Below are positions 7,214 through 16,858 of a stretch of 32,352 nucleotides of DNA, in pieces; within the stretch, counting starts at the first letter, position 1, and each line of letters opens with the position of its first letter. Source of the stretch: Oscillospiraceae bacterium. GTDB lineage: Bacteria > Bacillota > Clostridia > Oscillospirales > QAMX01. Where the stretch lies: assembly GCA_015067675.1 (NCBI GenBank), contig SVMB01000036.1:1-32352 (forward strand), in the 5' to 3' direction. The translations under genes and the position numbers were made by a program. The notes beneath the pieces were generated by a model. That model saw only the letters and a program-made list of their open reading frames with translations, did no database searches and had not been told where the DNA came from.

Positions 7214-10200
7214 ATGAAACGCCGTGTATGTGCTTTTTTGTGTGTAATTTGCCTGCTGTGTACGCTGATACCGTCAAGCCTGATGGCGTCTGATATCAAC
7301 GGACACTGGGCGCAGGCCGATATACAGAGGCTTGCCGATCTGGGCGTCATGAAAGGCTATACCGACGGCAGTTTCAAGCCCGGCAACCAGATTACCAAGG
7401 CTGAGTACATTACCCTGCTCAACCGTGTATTCGGTCTGACCGCTTCCGAAAACGTGAGTGCGTCGGATCTGAGCAGCAGCAAGTGGTATTACCAGGAAAT
7501 CCTCAAGGCTGAGGCGGCTGATTACCTGTTCGTGTTCAACGGCAAGGTAAGCCCCGATAAGTCCCTGACCCGTGAGGAAGCCGCGGCGATGTTCGGCCGT
7601 CTGCTGGGACTGCCCACTTCCACCAGCGCCACTTCCTTTACGGATGACCGGTCCATCTCCTCCTGGGCCAAGCCCTATATTCCTGCCGTGGCCGCCGCCA
7701 GAATCATCAACGGCTATCCCGACGGCAGCTTCCATCCCACCGAGACCATCACCCGCGCAGAGGTTGCCCGTGTGCTCAACAACGTCTGCGGCACCTTCTT
7801 CGGTGCGGCGGGAACCTATTCCTTCATGGATTCGGCAAAGGAGAATGTCATCGTGATGGTGCCCGGCGTGACGCTGAGCGGCCTGAACATTCCCGGCAAC
7901 GTCTATATTTCCGGCAGTGTCGGCTCCGGCACCGTGACGCTGCACAACTGCACCGTCGGCGGTGAGATCATTGCCTTCGGCAATCCCGGTGCGACGGTTC
8001 GCTTCACCGGCACCACCGCGAAAGCGGCTGTGGATGCCGACGGACTCAGCATCCTGGCTGACGGCGTGGTCAACGAACTGACCGTGACTTCCGATACAAG
8101 CCGAGCCTACGTGATTGCGGGCAGCTCCGGCAGCATCGAGAAGCTGAACATGAAAACCGTCGGTGCAATCACCGGAACGGTGAAGCACCTGGATGTGTCT
8201 GTCTCCGGTGTCACCGCTGCGCAGCTCCCCGAAAAGTGGACGCTGGCTTCCGGTGTCAGCGTGACGCTGGCAGGCAAGGTATATACCACCTCCGGTACCA
8301 AGGGTCCGGGCTTTGCCTCCGGCTATCCCAAGGCCGAAATCCGCCAGACTGCCGGCGGCCTGAGCCAGGAGATCGTCGTGACGGTCAAACTGGAAGAGCC
8401 CGGCCAGATCTATACCATCGCGGTTCCCCGGGGTTCTGCTGTTCCCAGTGATGAGCAGGTCAAGGCAATGGCCAACTACGGCATGGTGAGCATCTCCGGC
8501 CGCAACTTTGCCGCTGTGACCACCACCGGTGTGGAACTCAACCTGACCATGGGCAGCCTGCCTCTGGGTACGCTCTATGATGTGTATGTCGTCGTGGAGA
8601 GCATGGAAACCCAGCCCCGACTCGGCAGCGCCGTGAAGCTGATGCCCAGCGAACAGCTGATGGCCTCGGGTTATCCCAAGGTCAGTGCGCTCGGCGACAA
8701 TTCCGCCACTGTGCTTGTCAAGACTGTTGCGCAAGCGCAGATTTACATGCTGGCGCTTCCGACCGGTTCTGCGGCTCCCACGGCTCAGCAGATGAGCGCT
8801 TCGGCCGCCATCACGGGTGCTGTGCGCGTTCAGGGCGCGGTTGCCGGCGGCAATGAAGAGTATCTCACGATCAGCGGCCTGACAAAGGGTCCGGCAGCGT
8901 ATGATCTCTATGTGGCGGCGGCGCCCATCGGCGGCTCCGTTACCACGGAAATCAGCAAATTCGCGCTTGCCAGTACCGGCAATTCCGTAACCGTGCAGTA
9001 TTCCGCTGCCGCCGTCAACGGCAGCTATCCCGGCCATACCAGTCTGACCCTGCAGTTCCATGATAAGATGTACAAGGCAGGTACCAACATTGAGATGGGC
9101 ACCTCCGGTGCAGCGCTTGCCGATCTGATCACCATCACCGGCACCAATCTCCATACGGGTGCCGTCAGCCTTGTCACCGGCTTCACCGTAACCAATGCAG
9201 GTTCCGGTATCGTCATCCTGACGCCTCCTTCCGGCGGCTGGAGCGGCGGCATGAAGTACACGGTCTCGCTGAAAAACATCACGGATGCCTCCGGACGCAA
9301 TCCGGCGCCTTCTGAGATTACCTTTACCGTCGGTTCCGGCGCCGTTGTGGCAGCTCCCGCGTTCAGTCTGGCGACCGGCAGCACGGTGACGCCCGGTACA
9401 GCCATTACGGCGACCTCTGCGACGCCCAATGCGGTGATCCAGTACACCACCGACGGTTCGGATCCCATTACCGGCAACTATCAGCTCAGCTACGGAACCA
9501 CGCTGACGCTGAAAATCCCCGAAAATGCCATCAACGGTGCCAGATATCAGTTCCGCGCCGTGGCGCGGCTGGATACGGCCTATTCCGACGTTGTGGATGT
9601 GTGGTACACGGTGGGACAAAACGTCCTGGAGCCTGTTGTGACCCGCGCCGACACCGGTGCGCTGCTCAAAGCCTCCGGTGAGACCCTGATTTCCGGTACC
9701 GCGATCAACGTGGCAAGTCTGGATCCGGCAGCGGTGATCTATTACACCCACGACGGCTCCACACCCTTTGCCACCGGTATTGGACAGAAGAATGTACAGC
9801 TTGTGGTCAGCGGTCAGCTGGGACAGGCCATTGTGCTCAAGTTCCTGGTGGTCTCCGGCAGCAGCCAGTCTCAGGTGTTCACCTACACCTTCACAATTGG
9901 CAGCGCCAACACCGCAAGCACCCTGCAGGCACCGGTTGTCCTGGTGGGTTTGGCCACCTCGCCGGCTGTCAGCAATGCATCCTATACCGTCACCGGGACG
10001 GATACCCTCAAGGTCTACAGCTTCAATAACCGTTCGGCGACGAAGCTCTACTATACTCTGGACGGCTCTGATCCCCGCATCAGCGGTTCTGCTCGTCAGT
10101 CGCTGACGATGGCAGCCGCAGGTGCGCCGGTCGAACTGCCGCTGAGTGCGCTGACCATCGGTCAGCAGTATACGCTCCGCTTTGTGGCGGCGGATGAGAC

Positions 10201-10270
10201 GGCGAGTTCCTTCACGGGACTTCCGAATTACTCCGAAGTGGTGACCGTCAGCCTTACCCGCGTTTCCTGA
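7214..10270 (+). CDS. SLH-domain surface protein with chitobiase-type C-terminal repeats
   Basis: This 1018-aa secreted protein has a signal peptide (MKRRVCAFL, hydrophobic to about 24) and three S-layer homology domains (about 28-82, 88-140, 148-200; INGHWAQADIQRLADLG, GYTDGSFKP and GYPDGSFHP motifs). SLH domains bind pyruvylated secondary wall polymer and anchor the protein to peptidoglycan. Next come a beta-rich region, two YDVYV/YDLYV-type repeats, an SbsA-like Ig domain (FHDKMYKAG) and three CHB_HEX_C-like modules marked TTDGSDP (near 745), THDGSTP (near 844) and TLDGSDP (near 947). It shares its plan with the next gene. Start ATG 7214 has GGAGG 8 nt upstream; an in-frame GTG at 7199 is less likely. 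No catalytic domain is seen, so a structural or adhesive role is likely. Confidence 0.9.
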   Translation: MKRRVCAFLCVICLLCTLIPSSLMASDINGHWAQADIQRLADLGVMKGYTDGSFKPGNQITKAEYITLLNRVFGLTASENVSASDLSSSKWYYQEILKAEAADYLFVFNGKVSPDKSLTREEAAAMFGRLLGLPTSTSATSFTDDRSISSWAKPYIPAVAAARIINGYPDGSFHPTETITRAEVARVLNNVCGTFFGAAGTYSFMDSAKENVIVMVPGVTLSGLNIPGNVYISGSVGSGTVTLHNCTVGGEIIAFGNPGATVRFTGTTAKAAVDADGLSILADGVVNELTVTSDTSRAYVIAGSSGSIEKLNMKTVGAITGTVKHLDVSVSGVTAAQLPEKWTLASGVSVTLAGKVYTTSGTKGPGFASGYPKAEIRQTAGGLSQEIVVTVKLEEPGQIYTIAVPRGSAVPSDEQVKAMANYGMVSISGRNFAAVTTTGVELNLTMGSLPLGTLYDVYVVVESMETQPRLGSAVKLMPSEQLMASGYPKVSALGDNSATVLVKTVAQAQIYMLALPTGSAAPTAQQMSASAAITGAVRVQGAVAGGNEEYLTISGLTKGPAAYDLYVAAAPIGGSVTTEISKFALASTGNSVTVQYSAAAVNGSYPGHTSLTLQFHDKMYKAGTNIEMGTSGAALADLITITGTNLHTGAVSLVTGFTVTNAGSGIVILTPPSGGWSGGMKYTVSLKNITDASGRNPAPSEITFTVGSGAVVAAPAFSLATGSTVTPGTAITATSATPNAVIQYTTDGSDPITGNYQLSYGTTLTLKIPENAINGARYQFRAVARLDTAYSDVVDVWYTVGQNVLEPVVTRADTGALLKASGETLISGTAINVASLDPAAVIYYTHDGSTPFATGIGQKNVQLVVSGQLGQAIVLKFLVVSGSSQSQVFTYTFTIGSANTASTLQAPVVLVGLATSPAVSNASYTVTGTDTLKVYSFNNRSATKLYYTLDGSDPRISGSARQSLTMAAAGAPVELPLSALTIGQQYTLRFVAADETASSFTGLPNYSEVVTVSLTRVS

Positions 10271-10369
10271 CCCCCGCGCCAACATCCTTTATCATCTGCG
10301 GCCGGTTGGCAGCAGCTATGATATATCGCACGTTACCCCGAAAGGGAACAAATTATGGGAGGTAAAACC

Positions 10370-13300
10370 ATGAGCAAGAAAACCACGCGCGTCCTGTCTA
10401 TGGTTCTGGCTATTGCGCTCGTCGTCACGATGATGGCTGGCGTTATGACTGCCGGTGCCAAGACCTACAAGGACATCTACAACGGCCACTGGGCTCAGCA
10501 GTATATTGCTTACCTCAGTGACAAGGGCGTCTTCGAGGGCAACCCCGACGGCACCTTCGCCCCCGACAAGGCCATCACCACCGCCGAAATGATGGCTGTT
10601 ATCAACCGCACCTTCGGCCTGTACTCCAAGTCCAGCATCTACTATTCTGACGTCAAGAGCGCCGATTGGTTCTATGGCGACGTTCAGAAGGCTGCGGCTC
10701 AGGGTTACATCATTGCCGAGGGCTACTACGTCTACCCCAACCAGGGTCTGACCCGTGAAAAGGCTGTCGCCATGATCGCCAAGTATCTGGGTCTTGAGCC
10801 CGCCGCCAACAGCACCCGTTATTTCGCGGATGCCAGCTCCATCAATTCTGCCTATGTCGGTTACGTCAACGCGGCTGTCAACGCCGGTATCATTGACGGT
10901 TACATCGAGAACGGCGGCTTCTACTTCAAGCCCAAGCAGGCTCTGCAGCGTGACGAAGTTGCCAAGATCATCCACACCATGCTCTCCGGCAACATCATCA
11001 CCTCCAGCGTCACCGGCATCAACGCCAAGGGCGGCTGCGTGACTCAGAGCTATGTCACCGTTGCAAACTCCTATTTCAGCGGCACCGTGTACGTCACCGA
11101 GGGTGCTGTCAACGGTACCACCTTCTCCAACTCTGTCATCGATACCCTGGTTATCCGCGGCAACGGCTATGTTTCCCTGAAGGATACCAGAGTCCGTGAG
11201 CTGATTATTGATGCCTCCTCCGGCACCGCTTCCGTCATCGCTTCCGGTTCCAGCAGCATCCAGACTACCACCGTGAAGTCCGGCGCTTCCCTGACCGACA
11301 GCTCCACCGAGGGCGGTCTGTTCACCAACGTTGCTGCCGCTATGGGCAACAGCGAGACGCTGAACCTGAACGGCATCTTCCCCAACGTTTACGTTACCAC
11401 TCCTTACACCAACATCGCTCTCGCCGATGATGACACCGTTGTTACCAAGCTGACTGTCAACAATACCGCTGCCAACACCAAGGTTACCGGTAAGGGCGTC
11501 ATCACCAACATCGTTGTCAACGCTTCCGGCGTGACCACCCAGCAGCTGCCCATCAACTACTCCATCGCCAAGAACCTGTATGCCACCTTCGCCGGCATCA
11601 AGTATGAGGGCACCGGCACCACCGTCGGCACCAGCTCCGGCTTTGTCGTGGGTTATCCCTCTGTGAGCGCCAGCTACAGCTCCAGCACCGGCAAGACCTC
11701 CGTTTCCGTCAGCGTCAAGGCTGTCGCGGGCGGTAAGGTTTACGTCGTTGCCTATCCTGCCAGCTACACCGCTCCCACCACTTCCACCATCATCAGCAAC
11801 GCTTCCTCCAACAGCGCTTATGTTGGCACCGTCGTCGATGTGACCGCCAACACCGCCAAGACCATCTCCCTGACTGTTAACAACACCGCTTACGGCGCGG
11901 ACTATCGTGTGGCTGCGATCTTTGTGCCCACCAACGGCACTTCTTCCAGCTACTCTCCCGTCTATGCCAAGGTTAACACCAGCTACACCACCTACATGAC
12001 CGTGGGTTCCGGCACCAATCTGGACACCTACTTCGTCTCCAATCCCCAGATCAGCGCCTACACCGCTCCCACCAGCTCTTCCAACGGCTCTCTGAGCGTT
12101 GACTTCACCACCGGCATTCCCGGCACCGTTTACCTGTATGCCTACAATGCCAACACCACCACCCCCAGCGATGCTACCGTCAAGGCCTACGGCACTGCCG
12201 TGTCCGTGACCTATAAGAGCAGCACCGGCTACTACACTGCCACCGGCACCGTGACCCTGAACCGCGGTACCACCTACAACGCCGTGGCCGCCGTGTTCGT
12301 GCCCAACTACAGCACCTATCCCATGACCATGGTCCGCTCCACGAGCCTGGCCAAGAGCAATTACCTCTACCCCGTTACCACCACCCCCACCACCGCGATT
12401 GCCAACATCTACCTGACCGGCAGAACCGCTGCTGCGGATGCCAAGATGACCATCAACGTCAACGCCAATGTCGCGGGTTATCTGTACTACGCCATCGTGC
12501 CTGTTGCGGATACTCCCAACGTTGACACCATCAAGGCCAGCACCAAGTCCGACGCCATCCGCGTGTATCCTTCTCAGATCGGCACTGTCGTCTCCAAGGA
12601 GATCACCTACATGAGCGCCTACGACTCCAGCGCCTATAAGGTTGCTGCCGTCTTCGTGCCCGACTCCGCCAGCTACAAGTCTGTGTACTATTACTGCGTC
12701 CTGGGCAACACCACCAATAACTTCTATCCGTACACTCCCTCAAGCGTGACCCTGACCATCAAGGATGCTGGCGGCAATGACGTGGTTGCGGCTGACGAGG
12801 CTCTCGTTCTGACCTTCAACCAGAAGATGTACTACAAGAACGGCGTCAACTATACTGCTCTGTCCAACGCTCTGAGCAATCTCAAGACCCTGTTTGCGGT
12901 GAGCTCCGCCACCGGCACCTTCTCCGACTACACCGTGAACGTTACCACTCTGACCAACGGTGCCACTCAGGTTACCCTGAAGCCCACCACCGGCAAGAGC
13001 TGGCCTGATGGCGCTGATCTGACCGTGAGCACTGCCGTGACCAACGCCGAGGGCAATTATCCTGTTTCCACTCAGCGCTATGTTGCCGACTTCTACAAGA
13101 TTGTCAACACCAAGGCTCCCAACGTTAAGGTTGACGGCACCAAGGTCACCGAAGCCGACCAGATCTTCTACGTCCTGCCCAACGGCAAGGCCATGGTTGA
13201 GATCACCTTCGAGGCTGGCCAGGTTGTCCGCGTCAACGGTGTGAATCAGGCCACCACCGCCACCCAGACGAAGCTTGAGAAGGAATATGCCAAGGGCACC

Positions 13301-15121
13301 TACACCGTCGACTGCGGTGCTCCTGCCAACGCTGTCTCCTTCAAGATCGTCGAGGCCGAGAACCTGAAGGTGATCGTTGACGAAGCCAAGAAGGATGTCT
13401 GGACATCTGCTGACGTGTTTACTTGGGAAGCCCATGAGGATGCTAAGACCTACGCCGTGACCCTGCTCGACGCGAATGGGAATATGCTTGACTATGAGGC
13501 TGACAACATTACTGCTCCCGTTGAGAGAAATATCAGCGTTAACCATTTGAGCAAGGGCATTGTTACTATCAAGGTTGACGGCTTTGACGCTAACGGTAAT
13601 CTCGTAGCCACTGGTAAGGCCACTGTCACGGCTAAGAATTACGGAACGCTGACCGTCCTGTCTCCCACAGATGGTCTGCTGTATGCAGATACTGCAATTA
13701 CGTTTGACCACCTCAATAAACCTACCGATGTGACCATTTATTACAAAGTCGTCAGCAGTCAGAAGGGCGTTACTGTTTCAGGACTCACTGCCGGAACAGA
13801 GGAAGGTAAGGAGAACCAGAGAACCTTTACTGTTAGTGGTGCAGAGGATACTGTTACCTTGACTATCAACGCTACTGCGGGTGCAGATGGCCCTGTTGTA
13901 GCTACCACCAGCATCACTCTGAAGGTCAAGGATGGTAGCAATCCGACTCTGAAGGTCGAAAATGATCTTGCAGAAGATGTGACTAAGTGGTCGGCAAACA
14001 ACAAGTTTACTGTAACCTTTGGTGCTGGTTACACTGTTAAGGTTACTCAGGGAAATGCCACTCCTCTTGTTCTGAGTACAAGCGGAGATGTCTATTTGAC
14101 GGGTGACGGTGTACCTAGCGCGTCTCCTGGTACCCTGAACATGGATAAGAAGTACAATGTTACCTTTACTCTGTTCAAGGGTAATGAGAGCATCACTTCC
14201 GAGACTGTTGTCGTAGATACCACGATGCCTACCGTCACAATCACCGTGTCTAACAAGGATAAGGTGATTACCAGTGATACTGTGACCATCAGCGTTAACG
14301 GAGAGATTCCTGCGGGCTATAAGCTGTTCTACAGAAGTGATGCTGGTTCTCTCTGGGAGAATGCTTTCGCAGATGGTTCTAAGTCCGTCACGAATTATAT
14401 CAATTTTACCGACAAGACACTTCGTTATTCGAGCACCAAAGCCAATATCCTGGCAGAAACCGAAAAAACCGTGAATATTACTGCTTGGATTGCTGCTAAT
14501 GGTTCTGATACTGTAAAGTATAAAGAAACTTCTGAGACTGCAAAGAACGTAATTCTGCCAGAACTGATTTTCAGTACTCTTTCCGTTACTGCTACCAATA
14601 CTGAAATCAAAATTGGTACAAAGGACAATGTAGCTATTCCTGCTGGCTACAAGCTGATGATCGAACCTTACGGTGGAAAAGCTATTGAGATTACAACTTC
14701 TACCAAAGTGGGTTTAAATTTTGCGGATGGTTCTGTTAATACAACAGGGACTCACACTGCAGGACAAAAGAATGCTAAGAAAAGCGTAAGTGTATATCTG
14801 CTTGATGCTGCTGGTAACAAGGCTGCACTCAAGACGGGAACTATTTCTAGTACGCTTGTCTCTCCTGTGACTGTTTCGATCAGTGGTGGCAAGATTTCCT
14901 TTAGTCATCCTGATAGTGAATCGTATCAGTGGACTTGGGATAAAGGAACTACTAGAACAAAAGAATGGTGGGGCCTCGAATCAATTTCAAAAACCTACAC
15001 AATCAAAGAACTCGGCGGCCTCAAAGCAGGTGACCAGATCACTGTGTGGGCACGTGTAGCTGCAAACGAAAATACAGTTGGTTATCTGACCTATACGGTA
15101 ACTGCTGCTGATTTAGCATAA
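10370..15121 (+). CDS. large SLH-domain S-layer-like protein, mosaic C-terminus
   Basis: This 1583-aa secreted protein has a signal peptide (MSKKTTRVLSMVLAIALVV... to about 29) and three SLH domains within about 31-210 (NGHWAQQYIAYL, LTREKAVAMIAKYLGL, LQRDEVAKI). A beta-rich region to about 420 follows. Then come three repeats of about 115 residues, each ending VAAIFVP or VAAVFVP (near 513, 639, 759), and an SbsA-like Ig domain (about 798-907, TFNQKMYYKNG). The C-terminal third, from roughly residue 1010, has Ig-like modules including two IPAGYKL...FADGS repeats. Codons up to about 13400 are strongly biased to C-ending forms, as in highly expressed genes; after that the DNA turns AT-rich. It may be the main S-layer subunit. 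Start ATG 10370 has GGGAGG 7 nt upstream. The 99-nt gap from the previous gene shows no terminator. Confidence 0.9.
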   Translation: MSKKTTRVLSMVLAIALVVTMMAGVMTAGAKTYKDIYNGHWAQQYIAYLSDKGVFEGNPDGTFAPDKAITTAEMMAVINRTFGLYSKSSIYYSDVKSADWFYGDVQKAAAQGYIIAEGYYVYPNQGLTREKAVAMIAKYLGLEPAANSTRYFADASSINSAYVGYVNAAVNAGIIDGYIENGGFYFKPKQALQRDEVAKIIHTMLSGNIITSSVTGINAKGGCVTQSYVTVANSYFSGTVYVTEGAVNGTTFSNSVIDTLVIRGNGYVSLKDTRVRELIIDASSGTASVIASGSSSIQTTTVKSGASLTDSSTEGGLFTNVAAAMGNSETLNLNGIFPNVYVTTPYTNIALADDDTVVTKLTVNNTAANTKVTGKGVITNIVVNASGVTTQQLPINYSIAKNLYATFAGIKYEGTGTTVGTSSGFVVGYPSVSASYSSSTGKTSVSVSVKAVAGGKVYVVAYPASYTAPTTSTIISNASSNSAYVGTVVDVTANTAKTISLTVNNTAYGADYRVAAIFVPTNGTSSSYSPVYAKVNTSYTTYMTVGSGTNLDTYFVSNPQISAYTAPTSSSNGSLSVDFTTGIPGTVYLYAYNANTTTPSDATVKAYGTAVSVTYKSSTGYYTATGTVTLNRGTTYNAVAAVFVPNYSTYPMTMVRSTSLAKSNYLYPVTTTPTTAIANIYLTGRTAAADAKMTINVNANVAGYLYYAIVPVADTPNVDTIKASTKSDAIRVYPSQIGTVVSKEITYMSAYDSSAYKVAAVFVPDSASYKSVYYYCVLGNTTNNFYPYTPSSVTLTIKDAGGNDVVAADEALVLTFNQKMYYKNGVNYTALSNALSNLKTLFAVSSATGTFSDYTVNVTTLTNGATQVTLKPTTGKSWPDGADLTVSTAVTNAEGNYPVSTQRYVADFYKIVNTKAPNVKVDGTKVTEADQIFYVLPNGKAMVEITFEAGQVVRVNGVNQATTATQTKLEKEYAKGTYTVDCGAPANAVSFKIVEAENLKVIVDEAKKDVWTSADVFTWEAHEDAKTYAVTLLDANGNMLDYEADNITAPVERNISVNHLSKGIVTIKVDGFDANGNLVATGKATVTAKNYGTLTVLSPTDGLLYADTAITFDHLNKPTDVTIYYKVVSSQKGVTVSGLTAGTEEGKENQRTFTVSGAEDTVTLTINATAGADGPVVATTSITLKVKDGSNPTLKVENDLAEDVTKWSANNKFTVTFGAGYTVKVTQGNATPLVLSTSGDVYLTGDGVPSASPGTLNMDKKYNVTFTLFKGNESITSETVVVDTTMPTVTITVSNKDKVITSDTVTISVNGEIPAGYKLFYRSDAGSLWENAFADGSKSVTNYINFTDKTLRYSSTKANILAETEKTVNITAWIAANGSDTVKYKETSETAKNVILPELIFSTLSVTATNTEIKIGTKDNVAIPAGYKLMIEPYGGKAIEITTSTKVGLNFADGSVNTTGTHTAGQKNAKKSVSVYLLDAAGNKAALKTGTISSTLVSPVTVSISGGKISFSHPDSESYQWTWDKGTTRTKEWWGLESISKTYTIKELGGLKAGDQITVWARVAANENTVGYLTYTVTAADLA

Positions 15122-15158
15122 TCAAACTAACCCTCCCATTCCCATAATCGCATCCCTT

Positions 15159-15192
15159 GCAAAGCCCGCCGGGTCATCCCGGCGGGCTTTGC
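15159..15192 (+). terminator. terminator of the large SLH gene
   Basis: GCAAAGCCCGCCGGG (15159-15173), loop TCAT, CCCGGCGGGCTTTGC (15178-15192): a perfect 15-bp stem, 37 nt after the stop. The core matches the hairpin at 100-124. Confidence 0.85.
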
Positions 15193-15200
15193 TCATAATG

Positions 15201-15290
15201 CGCCCTCTCAGTCTCTTGAACCCGCAGGGTTCAAGAGACAGCTCCCCCAAAGGGGGAGCAGTCCGGGGCAAAGCCCCGGACTGAGAGGGC
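15201..15290. repeat. multi-hairpin intergenic repeat of the CCCTCTCAGTC type
   Basis: An outer stem (GCCCTCTCAGTC at 15202-15213 with GACTGAGAGGGC at 15279-15290) encloses three hairpins. These are CTTGAACCC/GGGTTCAAG, GCTCCCCC/GGGGGAGC (15241-15259) and a GTCCGGGGC/GCCCCGGAC stem (15261-15281) that competes with the outer stem. Similar CCCTCTCAGTC...GAGAGCC elements are, to my knowledge, common in genomes of gut Ruminococcaceae. It encodes no protein and may be a non-autonomous mobile element. Confidence 0.7.
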
Positions 15291-15313
15291 TAAAAAGGGC
15301 GCTCGAGGGCATA

Positions 15314-15348
15314 AAAAAACCCGGGAGAGGGTGTGTACCCTCTCCCGG
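15314..15348 (-). terminator. terminator of the MATE gene
   Basis: On the minus strand CCGGGAGAGGGT, a 4-nt loop and ACCCTCTCCCGG (15321-15348) form a perfect 12-bp stem, followed by GTTTTTTTAT (15311-15320). It lies 36 nt past the MATE stop codon. Confidence 0.92.
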
Positions 15349-15384
15349 ATGGGAAAACGATGAAACAAGATGGAAATGCGCCGG

Positions 15385-16797
15385 TCAGACCTCGATTTTG
15401 GTCCATTTGCCGTCGGAAAAACGCTTGCCGTTGAGGATCAGACGTAGAATCTGGTCGAATACAATGCCGTACCACGTGCCGTAAAGACCTAACCCCAGCG
15501 GATAACAGAAAAGCCAGGAGGATCCGGTGCGTACAATCGAGATCGAGAGCATCGAAACCATCGCCACGAATAACGTGTCGCCGGCACCACGCAGACAGCC
15601 GGAGTAGACCACCTGCGAGATCTGTGTCGTGATGATGATCGAGCAGAGCATAATCAGGAAACTGCCCTTTTCGATGATGTAGGGGTCTTGGGTGAATAGC
15701 CGCATGATGGGGACGTTGAGCGTCAGACAGATGATGACGATGCATAACGAGATCAGCGCGCCGATGCGCTGGGCGCAGCGGCCGTAGAGAATCGCCACGT
15801 CCGGGCGGCGTCTCCCGAGGGATTGGCCGACCAGCGCGGAGGCCGCCATCGTCAGACCGTCGCCGAAGCAGTAGGAGAGGGACAGCACGTTCATGCAGAT
15901 GTTGTGGGTGGCGAAGTCGTCGGTGCCGAGCTCGGCGACGATCTTTGCGTAGAGGAAGAAGCCCACGCGGATGAAAAGCTGCTCGAGGGCGGCGGAGCCG
16001 GAGACCTTCATGACCGAGCGCAGCGTCTCCATGTCGGGACGGAAGGAGTCGGTGAGACGCACGTAGAGGAAATTGTCGCGGTGCGAAAGGGAGGCAATGG
16101 CGATGGCGAGACCGACGTAGTTGCCGATGACCGTGGCGATGGCGGCGCCTGCGACCCCCAGGGCGGGGAAGCCGAGGTGGCCTTCGATGAGCAGGTAGTT
16201 GCCGATGCAGTTGACCACGTTTGCCGAGAGGTTCGTTTTCATGGCGATGCGGGTGTTGCCCGCGCCGCGCTGGGCTGCGTTGATGACCATGTTGAGCACC
16301 ACCGCGGGAATGCCCAGAATCATGATGCGGAAGTATGTAACGGCGAGGTCAATCGTGTCCTCCTGGGCGCCTGCAAAGTGCAGAAGTCCCCGGGAGAACG
16401 GCTGCATCAGGGCGACCACTGCGACGACGGCGATAGCCGCGAGGAGCAGTACCTGCCGCAGACAGCGGTTGGCGCCTGCGCGGTCCTCCTGACCCCGTCG
16501 GCGTGAAACGACGGCGGTGACGCCGTGGGTGAGAGCCATGAAGAGCGCGAGAAGAATCATGCGGGGCTGGTTAGTCAGACCCGTGGCGGCGATGGCGGCG
16601 GAGCCGAGGCGGCTGACCATGATGTTGTCCACGACACCGACCAGGCAGACCAGAACGGACTCTGTGACGGCGGGCCATGCCATCTGTGCGGTGACCGAGT
16701 AGGCGTCTTTGGCACTGGGGAGGGGGCCTGTGCGCTTTTCGGGCGGAACGAGGTATTCGGGATCAAACAGACGGCGCAGCAGCGTCACGATAAGCAC
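15385..16797 (-). CDS. MATE family multidrug/metabolite efflux transporter
   Basis: This protein of about 470 aa has two MatE half-repeats and about 12 hydrophobic helices. The first half starts near AQMAWPAVTESVLVCLVGVVDNIMVSRLG, and the second-half signature TDDFATHNICMNV is the expected internal duplicate. MATE pumps sit in the cytoplasmic membrane and export drugs or metabolites against Na+ or H+; substrate and coupling ion cannot be told here. The start is uncertain. The GTG at 16797 lies only 2 nt after AAAGG, while the in-frame GTG at 16788 is 11 nt after it. The gene is divergent from the esterase, sharing about 95 bp of control DNA with a palindrome, and ends at a strong terminator. 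Confidence 0.92.
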   Translation of the reverse strand: MLIVTLLRRLFDPEYLVPPEKRTGPLPSAKDAYSVTAQMAWPAVTESVLVCLVGVVDNIMVSRLGSAAIAATGLTNQPRMILLALFMALTHGVTAVVSRRRGQEDRAGANRCLRQVLLLAAIAVVAVVALMQPFSRGLLHFAGAQEDTIDLAVTYFRIMILGIPAVVLNMVINAAQRGAGNTRIAMKTNLSANVVNCIGNYLLIEGHLGFPALGVAGAAIATVIGNYVGLAIAIASLSHRDNFLYVRLTDSFRPDMETLRSVMKVSGSAALEQLFIRVGFFLYAKIVAELGTDDFATHNICMNVLSLSYCFGDGLTMAASALVGQSLGRRRPDVAILYGRCAQRIGALISLCIVIICLTLNVPIMRLFTQDPYIIEKGSFLIMLCSIIITTQISQVVYSGCLRGAGDTLFVAMVSMLSISIVRTGSSWLFCYPLGLGLYGTWYGIVFDQILRLILNGKRFSDGKWTKIEV

Positions 16798-16823
16798 GAC
16801 CTTTCGAGTAAATAATGATGATT

Positions 16824-16858
16824 ACGGCTTGACGAAGCCGTGAGCGGCGTGGTATCCT
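16824..16858 (+). promoter_or_regulatory. promoter of the esterase gene with overlapping palindrome
   Basis: TTGACG (16829-16834), an 18-bp spacer and TATCCT (16853-16858) form a plausible promoter for the plus-strand esterase. A perfect palindrome ACGGCTT-GACG-AAGCCGT (16824-16841) covers the -35 box and lies midway between the divergent genes, so it may be an operator controlling one or both. Confidence 0.55.

Noticed and set aside
7274-10285. 1003-residue open frame antisense to the first SLH gene
   Set aside because: It is a shadow of the C-ending codon bias of the SLH gene. Its composition is His/Arg/Gly-rich with no recognisable fold, and it has no promoter or ribosome site.
10271-10369. 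Promoter for the second SLH gene
   Set aside because: A TATGAT at 10317-10322 has no -35 at a suitable distance, and no terminator precedes it, so co-transcription with the first SLH gene is as likely.
12740-13711. 323-residue antisense frame in the second SLH gene
   Set aside because: Same cause: biased codons leave the opposite strand free of stops. No family features are visible.
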